Source: Dictyobacter kobayashii (GTDB lineage Bacteria; Chloroflexota; Ktedonobacteria; Ktedonobacterales; Ktedonobacteraceae). Taken from it: a stretch of 64,000 bases of DNA. Of the stretch, positions 37,253 to 46,547 are shown in pieces. Under the pieces are notes generated by a model. The model made no database searches. It saw only the letters and a list, made by a program, of their open reading frames with translations, and was not told the DNA's origin. The stretch is taken from NCBI RefSeq assembly GCF_003967555.1, contig NZ_BIFS01000001.1:2108001-2172000 (forward strand). Reading direction: 5' to 3'. Position 1 is the stretch's first letter. Each line of letters opens with the position of its first letter. The translations under genes were made by a program, and so were the position numbers.

Positions 37253-38608
37253 ATGAAAAATCTCTTGCAACGTCTGCGTGATCTATTTACGGGACCACGG
37301 GCAGATGACTATGCAGACCTGGAGCAGGACTATGCATATGAAGATGAATATGAAGATGATGAAGATCCAGGTGACATAGGCAGCCAGCGTCAGCTCTTTA
37401 CAGCACTCGATATCGGGACTGCTTTCGCTAAAGCTATGATCGTTGAAGTACGCGGTGATCATGCAGAGGTATTGGGTGTTGGGCGCCACCCACAAAGCTA
37501 TGCACATATGTCGGATGGTATCGTTACTGATATTCCAGGGGTGATCGCTAATTGTAATGAGGCTTTACTTAAAGCGGAGCAGGCGGCTGGCGGTGTCATT
37601 GCCCCCTCGGCTGTTATCGGCATTGCTGGCGAGCTGGTAAAGGGCAGTTCAACGACGGTCAGTAAACAACGGGCGCAACCAACCAAACAGATTACCGCAG
37701 AAGAATTAGAATCACTGATCACTGCGGCCCAGGAGCGCTTGCTAAAAATGGCCAAAGAGCGTATTGCCGCTGAAACGGGCTATGGTAATATCGATGTTCG
37801 TTTGACCAATGCCGCCGTCATCTCGGTCCGTATTGATGGTCAACTGGTGACAAATCCGATTGGTTTTCGTGGCCGACACTTTGCATTGACGCTCTTTAGT
37901 GCTTTCGCCCCGCTGACACAATTGGGAGCGATCGAAACCGTGGCCCAGGGCCTCGATTTAACGCTGGTAACGATTGTGGCTGAGCCGTATGCGCTGGCCC
38001 GTTGCTTAAGTAGTAATGCCAGCGCCGATAGTGGTGCAATCTTTATCGATGTTGGTGGCGGCACCACCGACATTGCCCTGGTACGCCAGGGCGGCATCGA
38101 AGAGACCCGGGTCTTTGCACTGGGTGGCCGTGCTTTTACACGCCGCATCGCCACCAGTAAAGGTATCCCAATCAAAGAAGCTGAACGGCTCAAAATCAGC
38201 TATAGTAATGGTGAACTCAAAGGGAGTAGCCACGATGAAATTCAAGCTATCCTGGCTCCAGAATGCCAGACCTGGATGGATAGCGTCGAGCTACTGATCG
38301 AGGAGCTCTCAAAAGGTGAGCTACTTCCCCCGGCAATCTATATTGTGGGAGGCGGATCAGCCCTGATAGACCTGCATCAACGCCTGGAATCTTTTCCCTG
38401 GACCGAGCGTCTACCTTTCTCGCGTCAGCCGATTATTCGCGCCGTACAACCAGAAATGGTTGGTAGTATCCTGGATAATGAAGGTATGCTTGAAAGCGGA
38501 CAAGATATTACACCGATGGCACTGGCCTATCAAGCGGTTGAATTAAATAATGATAATAATGTTTTAGAAAGAGCGCTGGATCGCGTTATTAACAACATGC
38601 ACATTTAG
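37253..38608 (+). CDS. FtsA-like actin-family ATPase
   Basis: A 451-residue protein. After an acidic ~45-residue head (DDYADLEQDYAYEDEYEDDEDPG), the actin fold begins with LDIGTAFAKAMIVEV (phosphate 1). The SHS2-like insertion 1C follows (SYAHMSDGIVTDIPGVI, SAVIGIAGELVKGSS), then FIDVGGGTTDIALV (phosphate 2) and YIVGGGSALIDL (adenosine loop). This is the FtsA/PilM/DUF-type order. No clear amphipathic membrane-targeting helix is seen at the C-terminus. It is followed after ~320 bp by the baseplate-J-like membrane protein, suggesting a membrane-associated assembly; cell division or a PilM-like role are both possible. Confidence 0.85.
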   Translation: MKNLLQRLRDLFTGPRADDYADLEQDYAYEDEYEDDEDPGDIGSQRQLFTALDIGTAFAKAMIVEVRGDHAEVLGVGRHPQSYAHMSDGIVTDIPGVIANCNEALLKAEQAAGGVIAPSAVIGIAGELVKGSSTTVSKQRAQPTKQITAEELESLITAAQERLLKMAKERIAAETGYGNIDVRLTNAAVISVRIDGQLVTNPIGFRGRHFALTLFSAFAPLTQLGAIETVAQGLDLTLVTIVAEPYALARCLSSNASADSGAIFIDVGGGTTDIALVRQGGIEETRVFALGGRAFTRRIATSKGIPIKEAERLKISYSNGELKGSSHDEIQAILAPECQTWMDSVELLIEELSKGELLPPAIYIVGGGSALIDLHQRLESFPWTERLPFSRQPIIRAVQPEMVGSILDNEGMLESGQDITPMALAYQAVELNNDNNVLERALDRVINNMHI

Positions 38609-38931
38609 TGAAGATACCAGCAAGGGCCATCCTGCACAATGTGGTGAAGCATCAAGTACAGCACTGCTCCTTGCAGATCGATAAAATAGAACGCATCGGC
38701 CAGGAGAATAGAAATTAATTGTTCTGCCAGGCCGTTAAACACGCACATTCGTCTGGCAGAAGCAGGCACGCGAAAAGACTGAACGTGCTGTAAGCAGAGA
38801 AAACAATATGGCGTACTTTGGCTGCTTACAGCTGAGGGTACTAACTACCGCTCAATTAGTGGTGCTGGATGAAGAACACTGCTAATTGTAGTTTCGAGGA
38901 AGTATGCCATTAGGGGGTGAAAGGGCTTATT
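38609..38931. other. Intergenic region before baseplate-J-like gene
   Basis: About 320 bp. A weak stem (38722-38730 with 38753-38761) is present; no terminator or promoter can be placed with confidence. Confidence 0.35.
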
Positions 38932-41584
38932 ATGAGTGATGAGCAAACAATCTATATTAGCCCGGATGATGATCTGACCACTGTGCGTGAACGTCGAACA
39001 GTTACAGACACGGAAAGTTACATTAGTAGTGCCAGCCCAGACACAACTGCGCAGTCATGTGGCCTGGAAACTCTTATATGCTCGTGCGCGCGAATTGGGC
39101 AAGGACGTCCTGATTGTCAGTTCAGATCCCCAGGTACGTTCTGTTGCGCATGCCGTAAAGTTCAATGTTGCCCATTCACTTGAGACATCTCAGCAAGGGC
39201 GCTCACGCCCGACAGGTCGGCCGGTGCGTAATGGGTCGCCAACTAATCGCGCTCGACCCGGCGGGACCAGTCAGCGCCCCACCGGTGGACGCGCGGCACG
39301 GAGCACCAATACACTCCGCCCACGTCAGGCAGGTAGCCGCAATTCTGCTAACCTGGAAAACCAGAATAGCGAACGCGAGCAACTACGCCAGCAACCACCA
39401 TCAGCTCCGCACAGCGATCCATCATCTACCTTTCAGCTGCCCGAGGAGGATTATGAGCAGCCCTACGATTATCAGATGCATGCAACACCTCCCATCAGGC
39501 CGCTATCTCCCGACCAGATTGAAGAACCCGATCTGCTACTAGAAGACTATGCCTTGACCCAGAATATTCGCATGGCCGCAGGCGAGGCTAATAGCGATCC
39601 TGGCTTTGAGGCACCAGCATCCCAGGCACGCTCAAAAAAAGAAGCACGACCCACCTCTAAGTCGCAGGCCTCCCATCAGTCACTAGACGCTGAGGATGGC
39701 GATCCTTTCCTGGCGATGGAGGATAAACAGCCGCCACCAATCGTTGAACAGCGCGGTGGGGCGGTCATCGAAGGTCCATCTCATTATGATCATGTGATCC
39801 AGGATGTGTCGGAAGCGCCAACCAGTATTATTGGCAATCAGTTCGATTTTGATGCTGATGAGGATGATGTTCTCCCGCCACCCAGGTCAAAGGGAGCGAA
39901 AAATCGTGATCGCCAGGCGACCAGCAAAGAAGCTCGCCAGCCAGCTAATAAAGAATCCAATATACGTGAGCTGCCACGCCAGTCTGGGGAAGCTACCCGT
40001 CAGAGGCGTTCTGGGAAAATGGTACCGCCGGCTGCCATGACGCCGTCGCAACGTTTGCGCGCAGAAGATCTAGACGATGATGATCTGCCTCCCGTCCAGG
40101 ATCGACCTACGCAAATTCAAGATCGTGACGCTTTTATTTATGAGTCCCCCTCGCGTACCAGCCACAAAAGTCCCGATTCGATTGCGCTACCAGGCGGGCG
40201 ACCACGAAGCTATGGAGCCCGTAGCGGTCAGATGCAGCGTCCAGCCGCCGAACCACGCCAGGCTCAAGCAACCAGCCTGCGTCCTTCGGGGGTTCTCAGA
40301 CCATCAAAGCAGTTACCAACAGGACGGCCATCGCAGGATTTACGCTCTCGTAAACCACAGCCACTCAGAAAACCTGGCAAGAAACGCGGAAATGCCCTGG
40401 TCTGGATCATCGCAGCTATCTTTATCTGCCTGGTGCTCGCCGTGGGGTTAGGCGCCTATCTCTTGCCTACAGCCACAGCAACCATCACTATCGCGGCCCA
40501 GAATTATTCACAACCCATCAGTGTGCTGGCCAGTCCTGACACCGTTCAAGGCGCTATTCCAGCCCACCAGCTAGTCCATGAATTCACAAAAACAAGTGCG
40601 GAACCTGTTACCGGTAACAGATTAGTCGGCACGGCGAAGGCCAGCGGCAACGTCTGCTTCAGCAATAATGGTGGCATCGATATCATCATTCCAACCGGAA
40701 GCGATGTCTCAACTCCTGGCGCTAATGGCGTGCTCTTTAAAACCACGGCTGAGGTCTCAATTCCAAAGCAGACCCTCTGCACTAATGTACCATTGCCTGT
40801 TCCGGTCGAGGCGGTCCAACCGGGTGAGAGCGGAAACGTACAGGCTGGCAGCGTTACTATCATTCCGGACACCACCCTGGATAGTATCGCCAAAGCCAAC
40901 AACACCACTACTGCCCAGCTCAAGTTGAGCGTCATTAATACAGATGATATCAAAGGCGGTGGCATGGAGCCTGTAGCAGCGGTAGCGGACAAAGATCTGA
41001 CCAATGCACGCAACGATCTGCACAAACAACTGCAAGGTGAGATAGATGCCTGGGTTAAGAGCCTGCCGCAGAATGGGGCGCTCGGCCCTGTTACCACTAC
41101 AGATACATTGGTCAATCCACCAACAAAAGACACTATTATACAGGATGGCAAGACCTTCCCGGCTCAAATCAGTGTCAAAGCGACCGTGCTATTTGTCAAC
41201 AATACTGACTTGCAGAACGCAGCCAGAACACAGCTCACCAGCGCCATGCAAAAAGATAAAGCCTTTGCCAAAGATGTTATCTTGAGCGACGCCAAACAAC
41301 CCATTAGTATTAGCAAGCTCAAGCAGCAGCCAGCAGGCAAAAATGAGCTCAAACTAAACTATACGGCCACGGCCATGATAGGTGGAGCATTTGATGAGAA
41401 TGCCTTACGCCAACAAATTGCTGGCCAGACCGCGGATTCAGCCAATCATCTACTTAAGTTGAATAATAAAGGGATTCAGAATACTCATATTGATATTCAA
41501 CCCGGTTTCTTTCCCTGGTTACCATTTTATTCAAATCATATAGATATCAAGGTTGTTCCGGGAACTGTCCCACTTAAGGGCTGA
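38932..41584 (+). CDS. Membrane-anchored baseplate-J-like protein with long disordered segment
   Basis: The long frame is 38987-41584. The better start is the ATG at 38932 (GAAAGGG 6 nt upstream; MSDEQTIYISPDDDLTTVRER), which is in another frame and would need a shift near 38992-38995; the long frame itself opens only at a GTG without a ribosome site. Order: an ~65-residue folded N-terminal domain (RKVTLVVPAQTQLRSHVAWKLL split by position), a ~400-residue Pro/Gln/Arg/Asp-rich disordered region, one membrane helix (NALVWIIAAIFICLVLAVG), and an extracellular domain with repeated ATATITI / AKASGNVCFSNN / IIIPTGSDVSTPG elements of the baseplate J/gp47 type. Although named after phage baseplates, the gene sits among cell-envelope genes between FtsA-like and RuvX, so a structural envelope role is more likely. 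Confidence 0.75.
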
Positions 41585-42061
41585 TAGATATGTCAATATT
41601 TTTCATTTAATACAGAGAAGAATGGATGCAACAAAAAAGAAGAAAAGTACGTGCGGGGCTTGTCCCCGCTTTTTTCTCTTGCCGCTGAAAAAAGCAATAA
41701 GGAATGCGATTCCAATAGTTTCAGGCCCTGTGTACGATTTATACTTGTTCGTTCCTCATAACCGCTTTCCAGCTTTCGATCATAGTAAAGGCGCATACAA
41801 GAGAAACACAGATCAACAGGGGAGGCTTGTTTCCCCGTGCATCTCCATTCCTAAAACCTACCAGAATCTACTACAATCGGAGGGGCAACTGGACAGAATA
41901 AACCATGCTTAGATACAATGCAGTATGTTGGATGGATTATGTACATCATCAGCATCCCGAAAATAAGCTTCGGGACAAACATTATACAACCGATAATTCT
42001 ATATAAAAGATTATCGCATCGTTTTGCTTTTAAATATTCCAAGAATGTCAGGAAAACATAT
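41585..42061. other. Intergenic region before ruvX
   Basis: About 480 bp. Contains the terminator at 41653-41676 and a small CCCGAA/TTCGGG hairpin near 41957-41975; open frames on either strand lack motifs. Confidence 0.45.
41653..41676 (+). terminator. Intrinsic terminator after baseplate-J-like gene
   Basis: GCGGGG (41653-41658) pairs with CCCCGC (41664-41669), followed by a run of T, about 70 bp past the stop. Confidence 0.75.
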
Positions 42062-42541
42062 ATGACCCGATTGATAGCTCTGGATGTCGGAGATGCTCGC
42101 ATAGGGGTTGCAACCTGCGATACCAACGGTTTTTTAGCTTCACCTTATAAAACCATCCATGTTACTCGCAACGAGCAGCACACCTGGGAAGCCATCCAGG
42201 AGCTCATCAACGAACTTGAAGCAGAAGGGCTTGTGGTAGGGCTACCCATCAGTTTAGATGGGCAGATCCATGGCCAGGGACAAAGGATACAGGCCTTTGT
42301 TGAGCGCATGAAGCACCATATCACGCTCCCGGTTACCTTCTGGGATGAACGCCTTTCAACAGTAGAGGCCCAACGCCTTCTTACGCAGCGTGGTCAGGAT
42401 GGGGGGGACAAGCGGCAGAGGCGGGACGGGGGGCGGCAACATACCCAGGCAGCTAATAAGAAACGCCGACGTGGGCACGAAATTGATGCGCTAGCCGCGG
42501 CAGTTATTCTTCAGGATTACCTGGATCATCTGGGTAAATAA
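42062..42541 (+). CDS. ruvX: Holliday-junction-resolvase-like protein RuvX/YqgF
   Basis: A 159-residue RNase-H-fold protein from the ATG at 42062 (AGGA 9 nt upstream); a longer open frame starts far upstream without support. Motifs: LIALDVGDARIGVA (catalytic Asp), LVVGLPISLDG, WDERLSTVEAQRLL and a C-terminal GHEIDALAAAVILQDYLD. YqgF proteins act in pre-16S rRNA 5'-end processing and possibly junction resolution. The Lys/Arg loop before the last helix is expanded (DGGDKRQRRDGGRQHTQAANKKRRR region) and coded by G-rich DNA with runs of six to seven G. Directly followed by mltG, 20 bp apart, a common pairing. Confidence 0.9.
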   Translation: MTRLIALDVGDARIGVATCDTNGFLASPYKTIHVTRNEQHTWEAIQELINELEAEGLVVGLPISLDGQIHGQGQRIQAFVERMKHHITLPVTFWDERLSTVEAQRLLTQRGQDGGDKRQRRDGGRQHTQAANKKRRRGHEIDALAAAVILQDYLDHLGK

Positions 42542-42561
42542 CCCATGAGGGGAACAAACGC

Positions 42562-43659
42562 ATGAGACGACCTAGATCACGAGCAGCTATACTCTCGGTT
42601 CTCGTTGTAGGAGTACTAATCTTTTTGGGGGTGCTCTTTGTCTGGAGCAACGTTACCGATATTTTCCTAAAACCTGCCAGTACCAATAAGGGCAATGTGA
42701 CAGTTAACATTCAACCTGGTGAAACCACGGGTGAGATCGCCAACGATTTGCAACAAAAAGGCCTTATCCGCAATGCTATTGCCTTTACCATCTGGGCTCG
42801 CATAAAAGGTTTGGATACCAAGCTACAGGCTGGCGTCTACAAACAGCTTAATCCTAACATGACCATCAGCGACATTATTGATAATCTTCAAAATGGCCGC
42901 CCGGATGCAATTTTAGTGCTGGTGAAAGAAGGCAAGCGTCTCGAAGAGATCGCCAATGTGGCGGCTAATGCCAATCTGCCCAATTTCGATAAGCAACAGT
43001 TCTTAACCTATACCAAACATATCAACAAATTTCCCGATGCTGGTAAGTTTCCTATTCTCAAGAGCGTGCCCGAAAATGGTAGTATGGAAGGGCTCCTCTT
43101 CCCAGATACTTATGAGCTCTCGCCCAAAGCCACGGCGCGGGATATCATCGATGCCATGCTGACAGAGATGACTACCTCTATCGCCACCAATCATCTCGAC
43201 CAGGCCGCCCAAAAGCATAATATGAATCTGTATAGTTTTCTTACGCTCGCCTCTATCGTCGAGCGCGAGGCTGGTCTTCACGACGATAAAAGCAAAATCG
43301 CCAGCGTCTATTGGAACCGGCTCTATACAGCAAATGGTAAGGATCAGACTGGCGGCAAGCTACAGGCCGATCCAACTGTTCAGTATGCGCGTGATACCGA
43401 TCAGCCACCCACCACTTACTGGCAGCCGTTAGCCGATAGTGGCAGCAAGATCGCCCCTAATAGTCAATGGAATACCTATTCGATCATTGGGTTGCCCCCT
43501 ACACCAATCTGTAGCCCGGGGCTGGCCAGTCTGAAAGCTGCTGCTAACCCGGCTAATACTGATTATGTTTTCTTCTTCACTGCTAAAGATGGGAAGACTT
43601 ATTATCAGCCAAACCTGGATGAATTCAATAAAGAATTACAACAACATCCCCTTTCCTAG
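42562..43659 (+). CDS. mltG: Endolytic murein transglycosylase
   Basis: A 365-residue protein with an N-terminal membrane anchor (about 9-30), a LysM-like subdomain (VNIQPGETTGEIANDLQQKG) and the YceG fold with the catalytic Glu in LASIVEREAG. Further conserved segments: GGKLQADPTVQYA and YSIIGLPPTPICSPGLASLKAA. It cleaves nascent glycan strands at the outer face of the membrane and sets their length. It follows ruvX by 20 bp and precedes uppP by 34 bp, so the three are probably co-transcribed and link to peptidoglycan synthesis. Confidence 0.95.
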   Translation: MRRPRSRAAILSVLVVGVLIFLGVLFVWSNVTDIFLKPASTNKGNVTVNIQPGETTGEIANDLQQKGLIRNAIAFTIWARIKGLDTKLQAGVYKQLNPNMTISDIIDNLQNGRPDAILVLVKEGKRLEEIANVAANANLPNFDKQQFLTYTKHINKFPDAGKFPILKSVPENGSMEGLLFPDTYELSPKATARDIIDAMLTEMTTSIATNHLDQAAQKHNMNLYSFLTLASIVEREAGLHDDKSKIASVYWNRLYTANGKDQTGGKLQADPTVQYARDTDQPPTTYWQPLADSGSKIAPNSQWNTYSIIGLPPTPICSPGLASLKAAANPANTDYVFFFTAKDGKTYYQPNLDEFNKELQQHPLS

Positions 43660-43693
43660 AGATCACTTTTATAAAAGAAAGTATTAATATACC

Positions 43694-44599
43694 ATGGATC
43701 TACTCAAGTTTATTCAGACGGTTGTCCTGGCTCTGATACAGGGTGTAACAGAGCTCTTCCCCATCAGTAGCCTTGGACACACCGTCATTGTTCCTAACCT
43801 GGTTGGCTGGGGCGATCTGGCTGGTGGCACGGCCTGTGGTGGCAAAAGCTGCTTCTTACCTGTCGTGGTGGCCCTCCACCTGGGCACCAGTATCGCTTTG
43901 CTTATTTATTTCTGGCGCGACTGGCTGCAGGTCGTTAAGACCCTGGGCAATACGGTTGTCACCCGCAAGATCACTCGTGGCACAGAAGAATGGGTCAGCT
44001 GGCTGATCATCGTTGGCACGATTCCAACCGGTCTGCTGGGAATCGTGCTGAAAAATAAATTGGAAGCTTTATTTTCGGAGCCACAGATTGTGGCGGCCTT
44101 CCTCTTCTTGAATGGTTCAGTACTTTTCATTGGTGAGGCTTTGCGCCGCCGTTCCGAAGCCAGTCTCAAAAATCTGTCGGCCCCTGAGCGTGAAGCCCAT
44201 TTCCGTTCGCTAAAAACGCTCTCGCTCAAAGAGGCTGTTCTGGTTGGCCTGGCGCAGTCGCTGGCGTTAATCCCTGGCTTCTCGCGTTCTGGCACGACCA
44301 TCGTCGCTGGCCTGGGCGTACGTTTGACCCACGAAGATGCGGCCCGCTTCTCATTCCTGCTCGGTACACCCATTATTCTGGCAGCCGCCGCAGTTGAGGT
44401 GCCCGCCCTCTTCCACCAAAACCAGTTTCCATTCTGGATGATTATCTTTGGTATGGTGCTCTCAGGTATAGCCGCTTATTTAAGTACGGCTTTCTTGACT
44501 AAATATTTTGAAAAGGGGCGCCTGGATCCTTTTGCTTATTATTGCTGGATCGTTGGGCTGGTCTCATTAGCTCTCTTTGCATTTGTATTGCATGTCTAA
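43694..44599 (+). CDS. uppP: Undecaprenyl-diphosphatase
   Basis: A 301-residue polytopic membrane enzyme of the BacA type that recycles undecaprenyl diphosphate to the lipid carrier for peptidoglycan. Signature 1 GVTELFPISSLGHTVIVP (with catalytic Glu and Ser) and signature 2 PGFSRSGTTI are intact. A Cys-containing insert (GGTACGGKSCFLP) follows signature 1, and the cytosolic loop near 145-175 is charged. Last gene of the ruvX-mltG-uppP run; ends 2 bp before a 31-bp hairpin. Confidence 0.95.
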   Translation: MDLLKFIQTVVLALIQGVTELFPISSLGHTVIVPNLVGWGDLAGGTACGGKSCFLPVVVALHLGTSIALLIYFWRDWLQVVKTLGNTVVTRKITRGTEEWVSWLIIVGTIPTGLLGIVLKNKLEALFSEPQIVAAFLFLNGSVLFIGEALRRRSEASLKNLSAPEREAHFRSLKTLSLKEAVLVGLAQSLALIPGFSRSGTTIVAGLGVRLTHEDAARFSFLLGTPIILAAAAVEVPALFHQNQFPFWMIIFGMVLSGIAAYLSTAFLTKYFEKGRLDPFAYYCWIVGLVSLALFAFVLHV

Positions 44600-44600
44600 T

Positions 44601-44668
44601 CAAAATAGCAGCCAGACAAAAGCCGCCGAGCATTATGGCTCGGCGGCTTTTGTCTGGCTGCTATTTTG
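44601..44668. terminator. 31-bp perfect bidirectional terminator hairpin
   Basis: Arms 44601-44631 and 44638-44668 pair perfectly around ATTATG. It lies between convergent uppP and the MFS gene and begins CAAAAT / ends ATTTTG, so it can serve both. The nearby GTTCGCGCCATCAGCGCTC (about 44689-44707) resembles the outer ends of the composite repeat elements. Confidence 0.75.
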
Positions 44669-44812
44669 CGTCTGCGTTCCCTGACGGTTCGCGCCATCAG
44701 CGCTCAAAATATATGTTATTGCGGAAATTGCTGCGACAATACTCAAATTGCAACAACACGGAAAGTGCCATAACACGTAGATTGCAACAGCACATAAAAA
44801 GGATGAAGGGCG

Positions 44813-46093
44813 TCAGGCTTGCTTACGCAAGGGAGATGCCAGCAGGCAAAATGCTGCCAGGGTCATACCTATGGCGCCATAGATAAGGGTCAAGCGAATG
44901 TCGTTGATGGCCTGGCTGAATAGGGCCGCGGCGATTGCGCCCAGCGGACCAATTCCTTCCTGCAGCAGGTGCATGCAGGAATTGATACGCCCTTGAAAAG
45001 CCTCCGGTACCGTTCGTTGCCGCCAGCTGATCTCATTGATAATATAGATGGTTAGCGCGCAATCGCCAATTAATTGGGTGACCATCAATATGCTGACGAT
45101 CAACCAGGTAGGCCCTGCCGCCAGCGGGGTTCCCAAAGCCAGCAAGCCAAACAGTAGCGTAGAGCCAATCATGGTGCGGCCCGGGCCAAAGCGGCGCGCT
45201 ATATTGACTGCCAGGGCGGCTCCTAGCAGGTTGCCAATACCTCCCATCATCACCACCAGGCCGTAATCTAACAACGGCAGTCGCAACGTGCGTAAGAGAT
45301 AAAGCATGTAGAGGGTTGCAAAGGTGCCACCACAGAAATTAAAGATAGCGGTATAGGCCGCAATCGCCCTCAGATAAGGCTGACGGACCAGTAATTGTAC
45401 ACCAGCCGTAAGATCCTGCCAGATAGTCGTAGAACTATCTCTGGACGCTGTAGTGCGTGCAGGAAGCCGTATGCGCCAGATACAAACGGCTGATATTAAG
45501 AATGAGCCTGCATCAATGAACAGCGCCAGGGGAGCCCTGAGTAGCTGCAGTAACCAGGAAGCAAACGGCGGCCCGGCAATCTCAGCCAGGGCATCACTGA
45601 TCCCCAGGCGGCTATTGCCAATCACCAGGTCCTCCTCAGTATGTAGCAGGATTGGTATGAGAGAGCGTTGCGCGACCTCAAAGAAAATCGTGCAGACACT
45701 GATCAATAACGTAACCAGGTACAACCATCCAATCTGCAGTCCAGCCGACAAGTAAAGCAGCGGAATGATGCATAACAGGCTGGCACGTAGTAGATCAGCC
45801 GCCAGCATGATCGTCCGGCGTGGTAGACGATCCACCCATACTCCTGCCAGCAGGCTAATCAATAAAACGGGAAGCGAATTACAGGCAACCAGGAGCCCCA
45901 ATTGCAGCGGCTTCGCCTGTAGAAACTGGATGGCCACGATGGGCAGGCCTGAACCAGAAATGTATGAGCCAAACTTTGAGAGGGTTTGCCCGGTCCATAG
46001 CAAAGTAAATTGTGGCTGGCGGCGAAAAAACGAACGTGCCTTGATGGCTGGTGCGGGAGCATCAGGCAGAATAGCCAGCTTCTTTTGATCCAT
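44813..46093 (-). CDS. MFS exporter (EntS/MdtG-like DHA3 type)
   Basis: A 426-residue protein with about 12 membrane helices. N-terminal FRRQPQFTLLWTGQTLSKFGSYIS and the loop 2-3 motif GVWVDRLPRRTIMLAADLLRA are typical of the DHA3 drug/siderophore exporter group. I chose the ATG at 46093 (GGAG 6 nt upstream); an ATG four codons earlier is also possible and the longer frame adds an implausible N-terminus. The substrate is unknown and no regulator is adjacent. Confidence 0.88.
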   Translation of the reverse strand: MDQKKLAILPDAPAPAIKARSFFRRQPQFTLLWTGQTLSKFGSYISGSGLPIVAIQFLQAKPLQLGLLVACNSLPVLLISLLAGVWVDRLPRRTIMLAADLLRASLLCIIPLLYLSAGLQIGWLYLVTLLISVCTIFFEVAQRSLIPILLHTEEDLVIGNSRLGISDALAEIAGPPFASWLLQLLRAPLALFIDAGSFLISAVCIWRIRLPARTTASRDSSTTIWQDLTAGVQLLVRQPYLRAIAAYTAIFNFCGGTFATLYMLYLLRTLRLPLLDYGLVVMMGGIGNLLGAALAVNIARRFGPGRTMIGSTLLFGLLALGTPLAAGPTWLIVSILMVTQLIGDCALTIYIINEISWRQRTVPEAFQGRINSCMHLLQEGIGPLGAIAAALFSQAINDIRLTLIYGAIGMTLAAFCLLASPLRKQA

Positions 46094-46456
46094 TTCATTC
46101 TCCATAACAGCATTTTTGAGCACAATAAAAAGAGATCCCAGGAGGATAAAAAAAAAGGGGAATTGTGCCGCTGGCCGCACGTTTCTACTGGGGAACGCAA
46201 TATACCACAGGATAATGAGTTGCTTCCTGCGCTATATAAGGGTCCATTCAATTAAGTAAGAGGAGATATGTATCTCACACGAGTGCAGCGGCACTTATGC
46301 GAGATGGATGAAGCTGGTACCCATCGGGGCACCTCCAGTCTTTTTGTTTCTCTGTATATTCTACAAGCAGATAGAGCCCTTTGCAAGCAATAGGTGGATA
46401 CGCTTTCACAGGGCTTTTTCATATTCCTCTGTGGCGCCTGCAGCGCCGGGTCGGGG
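46094..46456. other. Intergenic region upstream of MFS gene
   Basis: About 360 bp without a gene. Includes a TATAAT-like string on the minus strand near 46229-46236 that could be the MFS promoter. Nothing else recognised. Confidence 0.35.
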
Positions 46457-46510
46457 GTGTAGAGTGTGTTTGGTGGGCGGCCGCGGCCGCCCACCAAACA
46501 CACTCTACAC
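46457..46510. terminator. 54-bp perfect palindrome after fmt
   Basis: Bases 46457-46483 and 46484-46510 are exact reverse complements without a loop; the centre is GC-only (GGCCGCGGCC). It lies 37 bp past the leftward fmt stop. Confidence 0.65.
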
Positions 46511-46547
46511 ATGAAAGAATGGACATCTTATCGCTTGCTCGTGAATA

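Noticed and set aside
38932..41584. Baseplate-J-like gene as evidence of a prophage or contractile injection system
   Set aside because: No other phage structural genes nearby; neighbours are envelope and housekeeping genes and the protein has a membrane anchor.
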